Source: Aurantimonas sp. 22II-16-19i (lineage in GTDB: Bacteria; Pseudomonadota; Alphaproteobacteria; Rhizobiales; Rhizobiaceae). Taken from it: a stretch of DNA of 64,000 nucleotides. The stretch lies in contig NZ_AQQS01000003.1 in assembly GCF_002088275.1 (NCBI RefSeq), positions 62,001-126,000 on the forward strand, given 5' to 3'. The notes under the pieces were generated by a model. The model worked only from the letters and a program-made list of their open reading frames with translations. It was not told the origin of the DNA and searched no databases. Each line of letters starts with the position of its first letter. The first letter of the stretch is position 1. The translations under genes and the position numbers were made by a program. Shown here piece by piece: positions 17,804-26,240 of this stretch.

Positions 17804-19132
17804 CTACTGCAGATACTTGATCGGATCGACCGGCGTCGAGTTCTTGCGGACCTCGAAATGCAGCTGCGGGATTTCGGTGTCGCCGCTCATGCCGGACTGG
17901 GCGATCACCTGGCCGCGCCGCACGTCGTCGCCCTTCTTGACGGACAGCTTGTCGGCGTGGCCGTAGACCGTCACGAGGCCGTTGTCGTGCTTGACGAGGA
18001 CGGTGTTGCCGAATTCCTTGAGGCCGTCGCCGGCATAGATGACGACGCCGTTCTCGGCGGCCTTGACCGGCGTGCCGCGGGGCACCGAGATGTTGACGCC
18101 GTCGTTGCGTCGGCCGTCGACCTTCTCGCCGTAGCGGTTGATGACGCGGCCCTGCACCGGCCAGCGGAACTGGTCGATGCCGGTGGAGTTCGGCGCGACC
18201 GCCGCCACCTGCTCCTGGACTTCCTGCTTGACCGAGCCGGTCGCGGTGGTGTCGAGGGCCGGCGCCGGGGTGGCGATCCGGCCGCTCTTGGCTGCGACGT
18301 CCGACTTCGCCGGCGTCTGGACCTCGGCCACCTTCGCCGGCGCTCGCGTCCTCGCCGCAGGAGCGTCCGCCACCTGCGTCGTCTCGGCCGGCTTTGCGGC
18401 GGGCATCCTGCCGCCGGCCGGGATCATCAGCGTCTGGCCGAGCCGAATCGTGTCGGAATCGAGATTGTTCGCCTGGCGGATCGCGTCGGCCGACACGCCG
18501 GCCTTGCGGGCGATCCCGTTCAGCGTGTCGCCGGAGGCGACGGTGACGTTCCCGGCCGCACCGCGCCCGGTCTCCTGGCGCGCCGGGGGGGTGGCGCGGG
18601 ACTCGTTGGACGGACGCGACTGCGGCGTCGCGATCTGGGCGGCCTGCTGCTGCAGGGTGGTCGGCGGCGCGCCGCGGCTCGCCGGGGCGGGCGAACGGTC
18701 ATCGCTGCCGCGCGCCTCCGGCTGGCGCATGTCGCTCGTCTGCGCGGAGCGGACCGGCTCCGAGCGCATGTCGCTGGTCTGGCGGCTCCGGTAGTCCGAG
18801 CCCTGGCTCCGGTAGGTCGGCTCGGACGGCGGCGGCAGCTGGCCGCGCTGCATCGTCCCGGAGGACGGATAGGCGGAGGGCTGCGGACCACCGAGATAGC
18901 CGCCACCGGCCGGAGCGATGGCTCCGGTCGTGGTGCCGTCGACGGCGCCGGGATAGGGCTGGCTCTGGGGCGACGGCTGCACGGGCACGGTCTGCGGTAC
19001 GGCTCCGGTGTAGAAGCCGTCGTCGAACCGCGCGACGTCACCGCTGCAGCCGGCAAGCAGGCCCGCCATGGAGAGCGCGGCGACGGAACCGAACATGCCT
19101 CGGTGCAAGCGACTCAACACGGGTAAGCGCAT
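17804..19132 (-). CDS. nlpD: NlpD-like lipoprotein: LysM plus degenerate LytM/M23 domain
   Basis: A 442-residue lipoprotein with signal and lipobox LLAGC near residue 30. A long Pro/Gln/Ser-rich linker follows, then a LysM peptidoglycan-binding domain (VASGDTLNGIARKAGV...LMIPAG) and a C-terminal M23/LytM fold. The zinc-ligand positions are altered: NDGVNIS stands where active enzymes have H-x-G-x-D, and QLHFEV where they have HLH. The same substitutions occur in E. coli NlpD and EnvC, which activate amidases rather than cut peptidoglycan, so an amidase-activator role is likely. It follows pcm, as nlpD does in many bacteria. Start ATG 19132 has AAGGAA upstream. Confidence 0.85.
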   Translation of the reverse strand: MRLPVLSRLHRGMFGSVAALSMAGLLAGCSGDVARFDDGFYTGAVPQTVPVQPSPQSQPYPGAVDGTTTGAIAPAGGGYLGGPQPSAYPSSGTMQRGQLPPPSEPTYRSQGSDYRSRQTSDMRSEPVRSAQTSDMRQPEARGSDDRSPAPASRGAPPTTLQQQAAQIATPQSRPSNESRATPPARQETGRGAAGNVTVASGDTLNGIARKAGVSADAIRQANNLDSDTIRLGQTLMIPAGGRMPAAKPAETTQVADAPAARTRAPAKVAEVQTPAKSDVAAKSGRIATPAPALDTTATGSVKQEVQEQVAAVAPNSTGIDQFRWPVQGRVINRYGEKVDGRRNDGVNISVPRGTPVKAAENGVVIYAGDGLKEFGNTVLVKHDNGLVTVYGHADKLSVKKGDDVRRGQVIAQSGMSGDTEIPQLHFEVRKNSTPVDPIKYLQ

Positions 19133-19258
19133 CACAGTTCCTTCGGTAGGCAATGGATTCTTCGAGGAACATTGAAGCGCGTTAATCTTACTACCCGGTT
19201 AAGTCTCCTGCCAGAAAGGCGAATTCTGCCGAGGGAAGTTCTCCTCGCGGCATTTCGG

Positions 19259-19906
19259 CTACAGGACGTCGGCCTTGCCGAAGGCGATCGGCTGGTAGCG
19301 CACCGGGCCGAGATCCTCGCGTTCGAAGCGGCTGCCGACCTTGCGCAGGCGGACCAGCATCTGTTCGCCGTCGCCCGGGCCGATGGCACAGATCAGCGAG
19401 GCATGGACGCCGAGCTGCTCGAGGAACTGCTTGGGAGGGGCGGGGAAGGCAGTGTGGATGACGATGCGATGGTAGGGGCTGCCGCTCGCAAATCCGTCCC
19501 GGCCATCCTCGAAGATCGGCGTGACGTTGCTGATGCCGAGATCGCGAAAGCGCTGGGCGGCGGCCTTCAGCAGCCGGCGATAGCGCTCGAAGGTGGTGAC
19601 GTGGCCGACGATCCGGGCGAGCAGCGCGGTGACGTAGCCGCTGCCGGTGCCGATCTCGAGGATCCGCTGCTCGGGCTCGGGCTCCAGCGCGGCCACGATG
19701 CGCACCGCCGCCAGCGCGCCGGGCATCGTCTCGCCACAGGCGATCGGCGCCGTGCGATCCTCATAAGGATCGTCGATGCCGGCCGGCAGGAACAGCCGCC
19801 GCGGCACGCTTTCCACGGCGTTGAACACGGCAGGCGCCAGATGCGGCTCCCCCCGCAGCCTGACGAGGAACTCCGCGAGCCGTTCGCGATCGGGATCCGG
19901 CGTCAT
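19259..19906 (-). CDS. pcm: Protein-L-isoaspartate O-methyltransferase
   Basis: A cytoplasmic SAM-dependent enzyme that methylates isoaspartyl residues in aged proteins for repair. The 215-residue product contains the SAM-binding [16 protein letters not shown] and the preceding substrate region with IACGETMPG, where the family usually has a QTISQP-like motif; this substitution is mild. C-terminal [13 protein letters not shown] is the typical ending. The ATG at 19906 overlaps the surE stop (ATGA), giving the classic surE-pcm-nlpD order. Confidence 0.92.
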   Translation of the reverse strand: MTPDPDRERLAEFLVRLRGEPHLAPAVFNAVESVPRRLFLPAGIDDPYEDRTAPIACGETMPGALAAVRIVAALEPEPEQRILEIGTGSGYVTALLARIVGHVTTFERYRRLLKAAAQRFRDLGISNVTPIFEDGRDGFASGSPYHRIVIHTAFPAPPKQFLEQLGVHASLICAIGPGDGEQMLVRLRKVGSRFEREDLGPVRYQPIAFGKADVL

Positions 19907-20658
19907 CTGAGCGCGTCGGCGAGTTGTCCGCGCAGGCTTTCCGCTGTCAGGTCGAGCTGCAGCGGCGTGACGGAGATCATCCCGGCCTGCAGGGCGGCGA
20001 TGTCGGATTCCGCGACGTCCGGCCCGACCTGTCGCCCGAACTTCAGCCAGAAATACGGGAAGCCGCGGCCGTCCCGTCGCTCCTCGATGCCGAGCGAATA
20101 GTCGAGCTTGCCCTGCCGCGTCACCGCGATCCCGGCGACGGCATCGGCCTCGACGGCGGGGAAGTTGACGTTGAGGAGATGGCCCGGCGGCAGGGGAAAG
20201 CCCGCCAGCTTCTCGATCACCGCCGGCGCATGCGCCTCGGCGGTGTTCCACAGCGCCTCCCGGTCGCTGCCGGGGGCAAAGGCCTGGCTGAGGGCGATCG
20301 AGCGGATGCCGAGCATCATGCCCTCCATCGCGCCGGCGACGGTGCCCGAATAGCTCACGTCCTCGCAGATGTTCTGCCCGGCATTGATGCCGGACAGGAC
20401 GAGATCCGGCAGGCCGTCCATCACCTTGCGCACCGCCATGATGACGCAGTCCGTCGGCGTGCCGCGGACCGCGAAGCGCTTGTCGCCGAGCCTGCGCAGC
20501 CGGAGCGGCGAGGACAGCGTCAGCGAGTGCGACAGGCCGCTCTGGTCGGTCTCCGGCGCGACCGTCCAGACGTCGTCCGACATTGCATGGGCGACCCGTT
20601 CCAGGACGGCGAGGCCGTCCGCATCGATGCCGTCGTCATTGGTGATCAGGATGCGCAT
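19903..20658 (-). CDS. surE: 5'/3'-nucleotidase SurE
   Basis: A metal-dependent phosphatase acting on nucleoside monophosphates, linked to stationary-phase survival. The 251-residue protein shows metal-site residues in ITNDDG (D8, D9), the serine in [10 protein letters not shown] and the asparagine in LSGINAGQN, all expected for an active enzyme. It lies three bases after serS on the same strand and overlaps pcm at its stop. Full length, no anomaly. Confidence 0.96.
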   Translation of the reverse strand: MRILITNDDGIDADGLAVLERVAHAMSDDVWTVAPETDQSGLSHSLTLSSPLRLRRLGDKRFAVRGTPTDCVIMAVRKVMDGLPDLVLSGINAGQNICEDVSYSGTVAGAMEGMMLGIRSIALSQAFAPGSDREALWNTAEAHAPAVIEKLAGFPLPPGHLLNVNFPAVEADAVAGIAVTRQGKLDYSLGIEERRDGRGFPYFWLKFGRQVGPDVAESDIAALQAGMISVTPLQLDLTAESLRGQLADALR

Positions 20659-20661
20659 GGG

Positions 20662-21939
20662 TCAGGTCGCCGCGATGGTTTCGATCCCGCCCATATAGGG
20701 CCGCAGCGCCTCCGGCACGGTGATCGAGCCGTCGGCGTTCTGGTAGTTCTCCATCACCGCGATGAGCGCCCGGCCGAGCGCCACGCCCGAGCCGTTCAGC
20801 GTATGGACGAAACGCTGGGCCTTCTCGCCGGCGATCTTGTAGCGGGCGTTCATCCGCCGGGCCTGGAAGTCGCCGCAGACCGAGCAGCTGGAGATCTCCC
20901 GATAGGTACCCTGCCCCGGCAGCCAGACCTCGATGTCGTAGGTCTTGCGGGCACCGAAGCCCATGTCGCCGGTGCACAGCGTCACCACGCGGTAGGCGAG
21001 GCCGAGACGTTTCAGCACCTCCTCGGCGCAGGCCGTCATCCGTTCGAGCTCGGCGATCGAGCTCTCCTCGTCGGTGATCGACACCAGCTCGACCTTGTAG
21101 AACTGGTGCTGGCGCAGCATGCCGCGCTGGTCGCGGCCGGCGGCCCCCGCCTCGGAGCGGAAGCAGGGCGTCAGCGCGGTGACGCGGATCGGCAGTTCGG
21201 CGGCGTCGAGGGTGCGCTCGCGCACAAGGTTGGTGAGCGGCACTTCGGCCGTCGGCACCAGCCAGCGGCCTTCGTTGGTGTGGAACAGATCCTCGGAGAA
21301 CTTCGGCAGCTGGCCGGTGCCGAACAGCGCCTCGTCGCGCACCAAGAGCGGCACGGCGGTCTCGCTGTAGCCGTGTTCGCCGGTGTGGAGGTCGAGCATG
21401 AACTGGCCGAGCGCCCGCTCGAGCCGCGCCAGCTGGCCCTTGAGAATGGTGAACCGCGCGCCCGAAATCTTCGCCGCCTGCTCGAACTCCATCATGCCGA
21501 GGGCTTCGCCGAGCTCGAAATGCTCCTTGGCGTCGTTCATCCGGGGCGGCTCGCCGACCCGCCGGATCTCGACGTTGCCGGCCTCGTCCTCGCCCACCGG
21601 CACGTCGTCCAGCGGCACGTTCGGAATGCGCGCGAGCACGTCCTCGAGGTCGGCGTCGATCCGCCGCTCGGTCTCCTCGCCCTCCTGGATTTCGGCCTTC
21701 AGCGTGCCGACCTCCTCGATCAGCGCGTCGGCGCGGGCGTTGTCGCCCGATCCCTTGGCCTTGCCGATTTCCTTGGAGGCCTCGTTCCGGCGGTTCTGCA
21801 GATCCTGGAGGATCTTCAGGTGGTCGCGCCGGCGTTCGTCGAGCTTGATGATGTCCATCGCCGCCGCCGGAGCGCCGCGCTTGGCCAGCGCCGCGTCGAA
21901 CTTGGCGGGGTTGTCCCTGATCCACTTGATATCGAGCAT
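20662..21939 (-). CDS. serS: Seryl-tRNA synthetase
   Basis: A class II synthetase that charges tRNA-Ser. The 425-residue protein begins [18 protein letters not shown] and has the long antiparallel coiled-coil arm (residues about 30-105) that grips the tRNA long variable arm. Motif 2 is seen at [18 protein letters not shown] and motif 3 near [20 protein letters not shown] 21939 gives the canonical N-terminus; the upstream in-frame extension is unsupported. Lies 49 bases downstream of tatC and directly before surE. Confidence 0.97.
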   Translation of the reverse strand: MLDIKWIRDNPAKFDAALAKRGAPAAAMDIIKLDERRRDHLKILQDLQNRRNEASKEIGKAKGSGDNARADALIEEVGTLKAEIQEGEETERRIDADLEDVLARIPNVPLDDVPVGEDEAGNVEIRRVGEPPRMNDAKEHFELGEALGMMEFEQAAKISGARFTILKGQLARLERALGQFMLDLHTGEHGYSETAVPLLVRDEALFGTGQLPKFSEDLFHTNEGRWLVPTAEVPLTNLVRERTLDAAELPIRVTALTPCFRSEAGAAGRDQRGMLRQHQFYKVELVSITDEESSIAELERMTACAEEVLKRLGLAYRVVTLCTGDMGFGARKTYDIEVWLPGQGTYREISSCSVCGDFQARRMNARYKIAGEKAQRFVHTLNGSGVALGRALIAVMENYQNADGSITVPEALRPYMGGIETIAAT

Positions 21940-21988
21940 CGTTCCCTCGTCGTCGGCGGCGAGGGAGATCGGGCCGGGCAAGCCATGG

Positions 21989-22804
21989 TCAGGCTTGCGT
22001 CGGGGCCTCGCTCTCGGGCGTCTGCTCCGCCCGCTTCTTCTCGATCATCCGCGCCGCCAGAATGGAAATCTCGTAGAGAATGATCGTCGGCAGGGCAAGA
22101 CCGATCTGGGACATCGGGTCCGGCGGCGTCAGGATCGCGGCGGCGATGAAGGCCATGACGATCGCGTATTTGCGCTTTGCGGCAAGGCCCAGCGAGGACG
22201 TCATGCCAGCCCGCACCATCAGCGTCGCGACCACCGGCAGCTGGAAGACCAGCCCGAAGGCGAAGATCAGCGTCATGATCAGCGACAGGTATTCCGACAC
22301 CCGCGGCAGCAGCTCGATGCTCGCCTCGCCGCCGCCGCCGGTCTGCTGCATCGACAGGAAGAACCACATCACCATCGGGGTGAAGAAGTAGTAGACCAGC
22401 GACGCACCGAGCAGGAACAGCCCCGGCGTGGCCACCAGATAGGGCAGGAAGGCGCCGCGCTCGTTGCGGTACAGCCCCGGCGCCACGAAGCGGTAGATCT
22501 GCGTGGCGATCACCGGGAAGGCCAGGAAGAGGCCGCCGAAGGCCGCGATCTTCACCTGGGTGAAGAAGAACTCCTGCGGCGCCGTGTAGATCAGCCGCAC
22601 CTGGTCCCCCCGCAACCCGGCCCAGTCGGTCGCCGTCTGGTAGGGAATGACGAGGAAATTGAAGATCGGCTTGGCGAAGTAGAAGCAGATCAGGAAGGCG
22701 ATGAAGAAGCCGACGATCGACCAGATCAGTCGCTTGCGCAGCTCCACCAGATGTTCGATCAGCGGCGCCGATGACGCCTCGATGTCGTCGTCGCGAGTCT
22801 TCAC
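21989..22804 (-). CDS. tatC: Sec-independent protein translocase TatC
   Basis: The multi-spanning receptor of the Tat pathway, which binds twin-arginine signal peptides together with TatB. The 271 residues contain six membrane helices, the conserved N-terminal HLVELRKRL and the FF...[22 protein letters not shown] loop typical of TatC. The start is a GTG at 22804 overlapping the tatB stop (GTGA). It ends the tatABC set and is followed by serS. Confidence 0.96.
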   Translation of the reverse strand: MKTRDDDIEASSAPLIEHLVELRKRLIWSIVGFFIAFLICFYFAKPIFNFLVIPYQTATDWAGLRGDQVRLIYTAPQEFFFTQVKIAAFGGLFLAFPVIATQIYRFVAPGLYRNERGAFLPYLVATPGLFLLGASLVYYFFTPMVMWFFLSMQQTGGGGEASIELLPRVSEYLSLIMTLIFAFGLVFQLPVVATLMVRAGMTSSLGLAAKRKYAIVMAFIAAAILTPPDPMSQIGLALPTIILYEISILAARMIEKKRAEQTPESEAPTQA

Positions 22805-23382
22805 GCTACGTCCCTCGCCTTCTCGGCGCTGTCGCGACTGCCATCTTGGGAGGACTGGGGCTCGGAAGACCGGGCCTCGGAGGACTGGGACGCTGATGTG
22901 CCGGTGCCCGGATCAGCGATCTCGCCGCCCGAAGCTCCGGCCTTCGCCTGCGCCCCGTTCCTGCCCGTCTCGCCGCCCGTCGCGGCAGGCGCGCCGGCCT
23001 CGACGGCTGCGGTCTTGGCCGGCTCGCCCTCGGGCACCGGCGCATCGTCGCGGGACGGCACGCGGGGCGCCGGAGACGCGGTGGCGCTGTTCAGCGACGA
23101 GCGGATGTCGTCGCCGATCGCCTTCATCGGGTTCATCGCTTCGCGGATCGAATTGCGCGGATCGAGGGACCGGACGTCGTCGATGCCCTTGCGGACCTCG
23201 TCGAGCTCGGCCTCCTTCAGCGCATCGTCGAACTGCCGACGGAAATCCCCGGCCATCGCCCGCATCTGCCGCGTGACGCGGCCGAAGGTGCGCAGCATTC
23301 CGGGCAGATCCTTCGGCCCGACGACGACCACGAGGACCACCGCGATCACCAAGAGTTCGGACCAGCCGAGATCGAACAGCAC
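22801..23382 (-). CDS. tatB: Sec-independent protein translocase TatB
   Basis: A 193-residue Tat component: one N-terminal membrane helix (LLVIAVVLVVVVG) with the hinge GPKDLP, an amphipathic helix (RTFGRVTRQMRAMAGDFRRQF) and a long charged Ala/Pro/Ser-rich tail. TatB partners TatC in recognising twin-arginine precursors. The start is GTG at 23382. It is separated from tatA by 99 bases that hold a terminator-like hairpin, and overlaps tatC at its stop. Confidence 0.94.
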   Translation of the reverse strand: MLFDLGWSELLVIAVVLVVVVGPKDLPGMLRTFGRVTRQMRAMAGDFRRQFDDALKEAELDEVRKGIDDVRSLDPRNSIREAMNPMKAIGDDIRSSLNSATASPAPRVPSRDDAPVPEGEPAKTAAVEAGAPAATGGETGRNGAQAKAGASGGEIADPGTGTSASQSSEARSSEPQSSQDGSRDSAEKARDVA

Positions 23383-23433
23383 TACTCAACTGCCTGGGGA
23401 CGTCGTTCGCCGCGGGGCGTTACGACTTCGAGG

Positions 23434-23461
23434 AAAAATCCGCCGCTGCGTCCGCAGCGGC
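23434..23461 (-). terminator. Terminator-like hairpin between tatA and tatB
   Basis: On the minus strand GCCGCTGC and GCAGCGGC pair perfectly over a GGAC loop. A five-T run follows three bases later. It sits 20 bases after the tatA stop and about 50 bases before the tatB start. Confidence 0.75.
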
Positions 23462-23481
23462 GCCACCCGTCCAAGTTCGGC

Positions 23482-23715
23482 TCAACCAACCGTCTTTTCG
23501 GTCTTGACGTCGCGCGAGACCACGTCGCCGTCGTGGGCGTCGAGCGAGCGGCGCTCGGCGGTCTTCGCCTCGCTCTCCTCGTCGGACATGCCCTTCTTGA
23601 AGCTCTTGATGCCCTTCGCGACGTCACCCATCAGCTCGGGGATCTTGCCACGACCGAACAGGAGCAGCACGACGGCCAGAACGATGAGCCAGTGCCAAAT
23701 GCTGAAGCTACCCAT
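23482..23715 (-). CDS. tatA: Sec-independent protein translocase TatA
   Basis: The 77-residue pore-forming subunit of the Tat system. It has one short membrane helix ([15 protein letters not shown]), the [21 protein letters not shown] amphipathic helix with conserved F-G and L-x-x-G, and an acidic tail. ATG 23715 has a purine-rich SD (AAGGG). It lies 41 bases downstream of the ABC ATPase gene and upstream of tatB. Confidence 0.96.
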   Translation of the reverse strand: MGSFSIWHWLIVLAVVLLLFGRGKIPELMGDVAKGIKSFKKGMSDEESEAKTAERRSLDAHDGDVVSRDVKTEKTVG

Positions 23716-23756
23716 ACCCTTGTCTCCCTCGAGCGCGTTGATCGCATCTCACGTAG

Positions 23757-24881
23757 CTAGCGATCGTCGTTCGTCTTTTCAAACACGATAACGTCCTGCG
23801 GATCAATGGATACGACGACGTCCCGCTGATTTTCCGGTACGAGGCCCGCCCGCATCCGGGAGCGGAGCGGCTGGTCGAGCCCTTCGACCGCGACGGTCAT
23901 CAGGTCGACGCCGCCGAGAAACCGCCGCGCGACGATGCGGCCATGGACGCCGCTGTCGCGCTCGTTGAGCCGCAGTCCGCTCAATCGCAATGCCACGGTG
24001 ACGGGACTACCGTCCGATGATGGCGAATCCGCGACGGGACCGAGCGGCGTCACCACCCGGCCGCCCCGCACCTCGCCCGCTATCACGTTGAGTTCGGAGA
24101 AGAATCCGGCGGCGAAGAGATTGGCCGGCCGGCCGTAGAGTTCGGCCCCCGTGCCGATCTGGACCAGCCTGCCGTCCTTGATCAGCGCGATGCGATCGCC
24201 GAGGCGCATCGCCTCCTCGGCATCGTGTGTCACGATGATCGCGGTGGCGCGGGCCTCCCTCAGGATCTGCAGCGTATCCGTCCGCACCACGTCCTTCAGC
24301 CGGCTGTCGAGGCCCGAGAACGGCTCGTCCATCAGGAGCACCGACGGGCGCGGCGTCAGCGCCCGCGCCAGCGCCACGCGCTGCTGCTCGCCGCCCGACA
24401 GCATGTGCGGATAGTTGTCGGCGGCATGGTCGAGACCCACCCGGCCGAGCGCCGCCATCGCCTCGCGTTTCGCCGCCGCCGCCTTCAGGGCGCTGAGGCC
24501 GAAGCGGACATTGTCGAGGATGGTCATGTGGGGAAACAGGGCGAAGTCCTGGAACATCAGCCCGACGCCACGCTTTTCCGGCGTCACGAAGGTGTTCGGC
24601 CCGCAGATCTCGCGGCCGCCGAGAAGCAGCCGGCCCGAGGTCGGCCGCTCGATCCCCGCCGCGATTCGCAGCAGCGTCGTCTTGCCGGATCCGGACGGGC
24701 CGAGCAGGCAGAGCACCTCGCCCGGCTGGGCCTCGATGCTGATGTCGCGCAGGATTTCCGTCGAGCCGACCCGGTGGCCGACATTCTCGAAGGCGAGGCT
24801 GGCGGCAATGCTCACGCCGGCGCTGGTGCGGGTCCGCACCGCCTCGGCCGGCTGCAATTCTGGAAGGGGGGTTACGCGCAC
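23757..24881 (-). CDS. ABC transporter ATPase of the Fe(3+)/spermidine (FbpC/PotA) type, orphan
   Basis: A 374-residue ATP-binding protein with Walker A GPSGSGKTT, Q-loop MFQDFALFPH, signature MLSGGEQQR, Walker B VLLMDEPFSGLD and switch histidine VTHD. A C-terminal regulatory domain of TOBE type (VTVALRLSGLRL...GGVDLMTVAVEG) places it with importers of ferric iron, polyamines, sulfate or thiamine. No permease or binding protein is nearby, so its partner and substrate are unknown. Start: GTG at 24881 opens the frame, but the GTG before SIAASLAFENV would give a more typical N-terminus. It sits between nagZ and tatA. Confidence 0.86.
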   Translation of the reverse strand: MRVTPLPELQPAEAVRTRTSAGVSIAASLAFENVGHRVGSTEILRDISIEAQPGEVLCLLGPSGSGKTTLLRIAAGIERPTSGRLLLGGREICGPNTFVTPEKRGVGLMFQDFALFPHMTILDNVRFGLSALKAAAAKREAMAALGRVGLDHAADNYPHMLSGGEQQRVALARALTPRPSVLLMDEPFSGLDSRLKDVVRTDTLQILREARATAIIVTHDAEEAMRLGDRIALIKDGRLVQIGTGAELYGRPANLFAAGFFSELNVIAGEVRGGRVVTPLGPVADSPSSDGSPVTVALRLSGLRLNERDSGVHGRIVARRFLGGVDLMTVAVEGLDQPLRSRMRAGLVPENQRDVVVSIDPQDVIVFEKTNDDR

Positions 24882-25062
24882 GCCTCGCCCGATGGCTGGA
24901 CCGTTCCCGATGCGGTCCGCTTGCCAACGCGAGTCGCGATCGTCCCGGTGGATGAAACCGGCGCTCGCCGCCCCCTGCCCTGCCGGGACCGGGGGACGAT
25001 CCGCCGCTGCCCCCTTTGCCTAGCGGCTCGCCAGCATCGGTGCAACTGCCGCCGGCGAGCGC

Positions 25063-26082
25063 TCAGCCGACCCGGGCCATCAACGCGTCGTATTCGGCGC
25101 GGAGACCGTCCGTCGATGTGTCGTGTGACCGCGCGATGACCGCCTCGCAGGCCTCGGCCCGGCGCCTGGCGTCGCCGCTGAGCGGCTGCGCGGCGCTGGC
25201 GACCCGGCGCATCTCCGCCATGTCGCCGTTGCAATGGAGGACGACGTCGCAGCCGGCCATCAGGGCGGCGGCCGACAGGTCGTAGAGATCGCCGGACAGC
25301 GCCTTCATCGACATGTCGTCGCTCATCAGCAGCCCGTCGAAGCCGATCTCCGTCCGGATGACCGAATCGATGACGATCTTCGACAGGGTCGCCGGATGGC
25401 GGGGATCGATGTCGGTGTAGAGGATGTGCGCGGTCATCGCCGCCGGCAGCGTGTGGAGCGCCCGGAAGGGGGCGAAGTCGGTGCGGGCGAGTTCGGCGCG
25501 GGGCGCGTCCACCCGAGGCAGTTCGTGATGGCTGTCGGCGTTGCCCCGGCCATGGCCCGGCACGTGCTTCATCACCGGCAGGACACCGCCCGCCATCGCC
25601 CCGTCGGCGACGGCCCGGCCAAGGGTCGCGACGGTGTCGGCGTCGAGCCCGTAGGCGCGGTCGCCGATCACCGAATGGGCGCCCGCGACGGGCACGTCGA
25701 GGCAGGGCACGCAGTCGGCGTTGATGCCATAGGCCATGACGTCGGCGGCGAGCAGCCGGCCCTGCAGCCAGGCGGCACGCTCGCCGGCCCTGCGGTCGGC
25801 GGCGAACAGCTCACCGATCGCCGCCGGCGCCGGATAGGCGGGTGCCAGCGGCGGGCGGAGGCGATTGATTCGGCCGCCCTCCTGGTCGATGAAGATCGGC
25901 GTCGTCGCCCGCCCGCCGATCTCCTTCAGCGAAGCGACGAGATCGGCCACCTGCCGCCCGGACTGGATGTTGCGGGCAAACAGGATGAAGCCCCAGGGCC
26001 GCTCGTCGGCAAAGAAGCGGCGCTCGTCTTGGGAGAGGGTCAGGCCGGCAGGCGCGGCGATCCAGGCTTTCGAACCAGTCAT
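25063..26082 (-). CDS. nagZ: Beta-N-acetylhexosaminidase
   Basis: A GH3 glycosidase that removes N-acetylglucosamine from anhydromuropeptides during cytoplasmic wall recycling. The 339-residue product has the family signature KHVPGHGRGNADSHHELP with the catalytic histidine and the nucleophile region GLLMSDDMSMKAL. ATG 26082 (MTGSKAWIAAPAGLTLS) matches the usual cytoplasmic N-terminus. The frame stays open to 26289 and that extension encodes a twin-arginine-like segment, discussed under findings. It lies downstream of the SPOR-domain gene on the same strand. Confidence 0.93.
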   Translation of the reverse strand: MTGSKAWIAAPAGLTLSQDERRFFADERPWGFILFARNIQSGRQVADLVASLKEIGGRATTPIFIDQEGGRINRLRPPLAPAYPAPAAIGELFAADRRAGERAAWLQGRLLAADVMAYGINADCVPCLDVPVAGAHSVIGDRAYGLDADTVATLGRAVADGAMAGGVLPVMKHVPGHGRGNADSHHELPRVDAPRAELARTDFAPFRALHTLPAAMTAHILYTDIDPRHPATLSKIVIDSVIRTEIGFDGLLMSDDMSMKALSGDLYDLSAAALMAGCDVVLHCNGDMAEMRRVASAAQPLSGDARRRAEACEAVIARSHDTSTDGLRAEYDALMARVG

Positions 26083-26240
26083 CCTCGGTCTCGTCTCGTG
26101 ATCATCCGCGCCGGAGTGAGCGTCGGAAAGGGGGCCGCCGGACGGAAGATCGCTTCCATCCGCCGGTGTCTCGCCATGTCGGGAAAAAGGCCACCCGCCG
26201 TCTGCGGCGAGACGGCCGAGCAGCGTTGCGCCGCCGAGGC

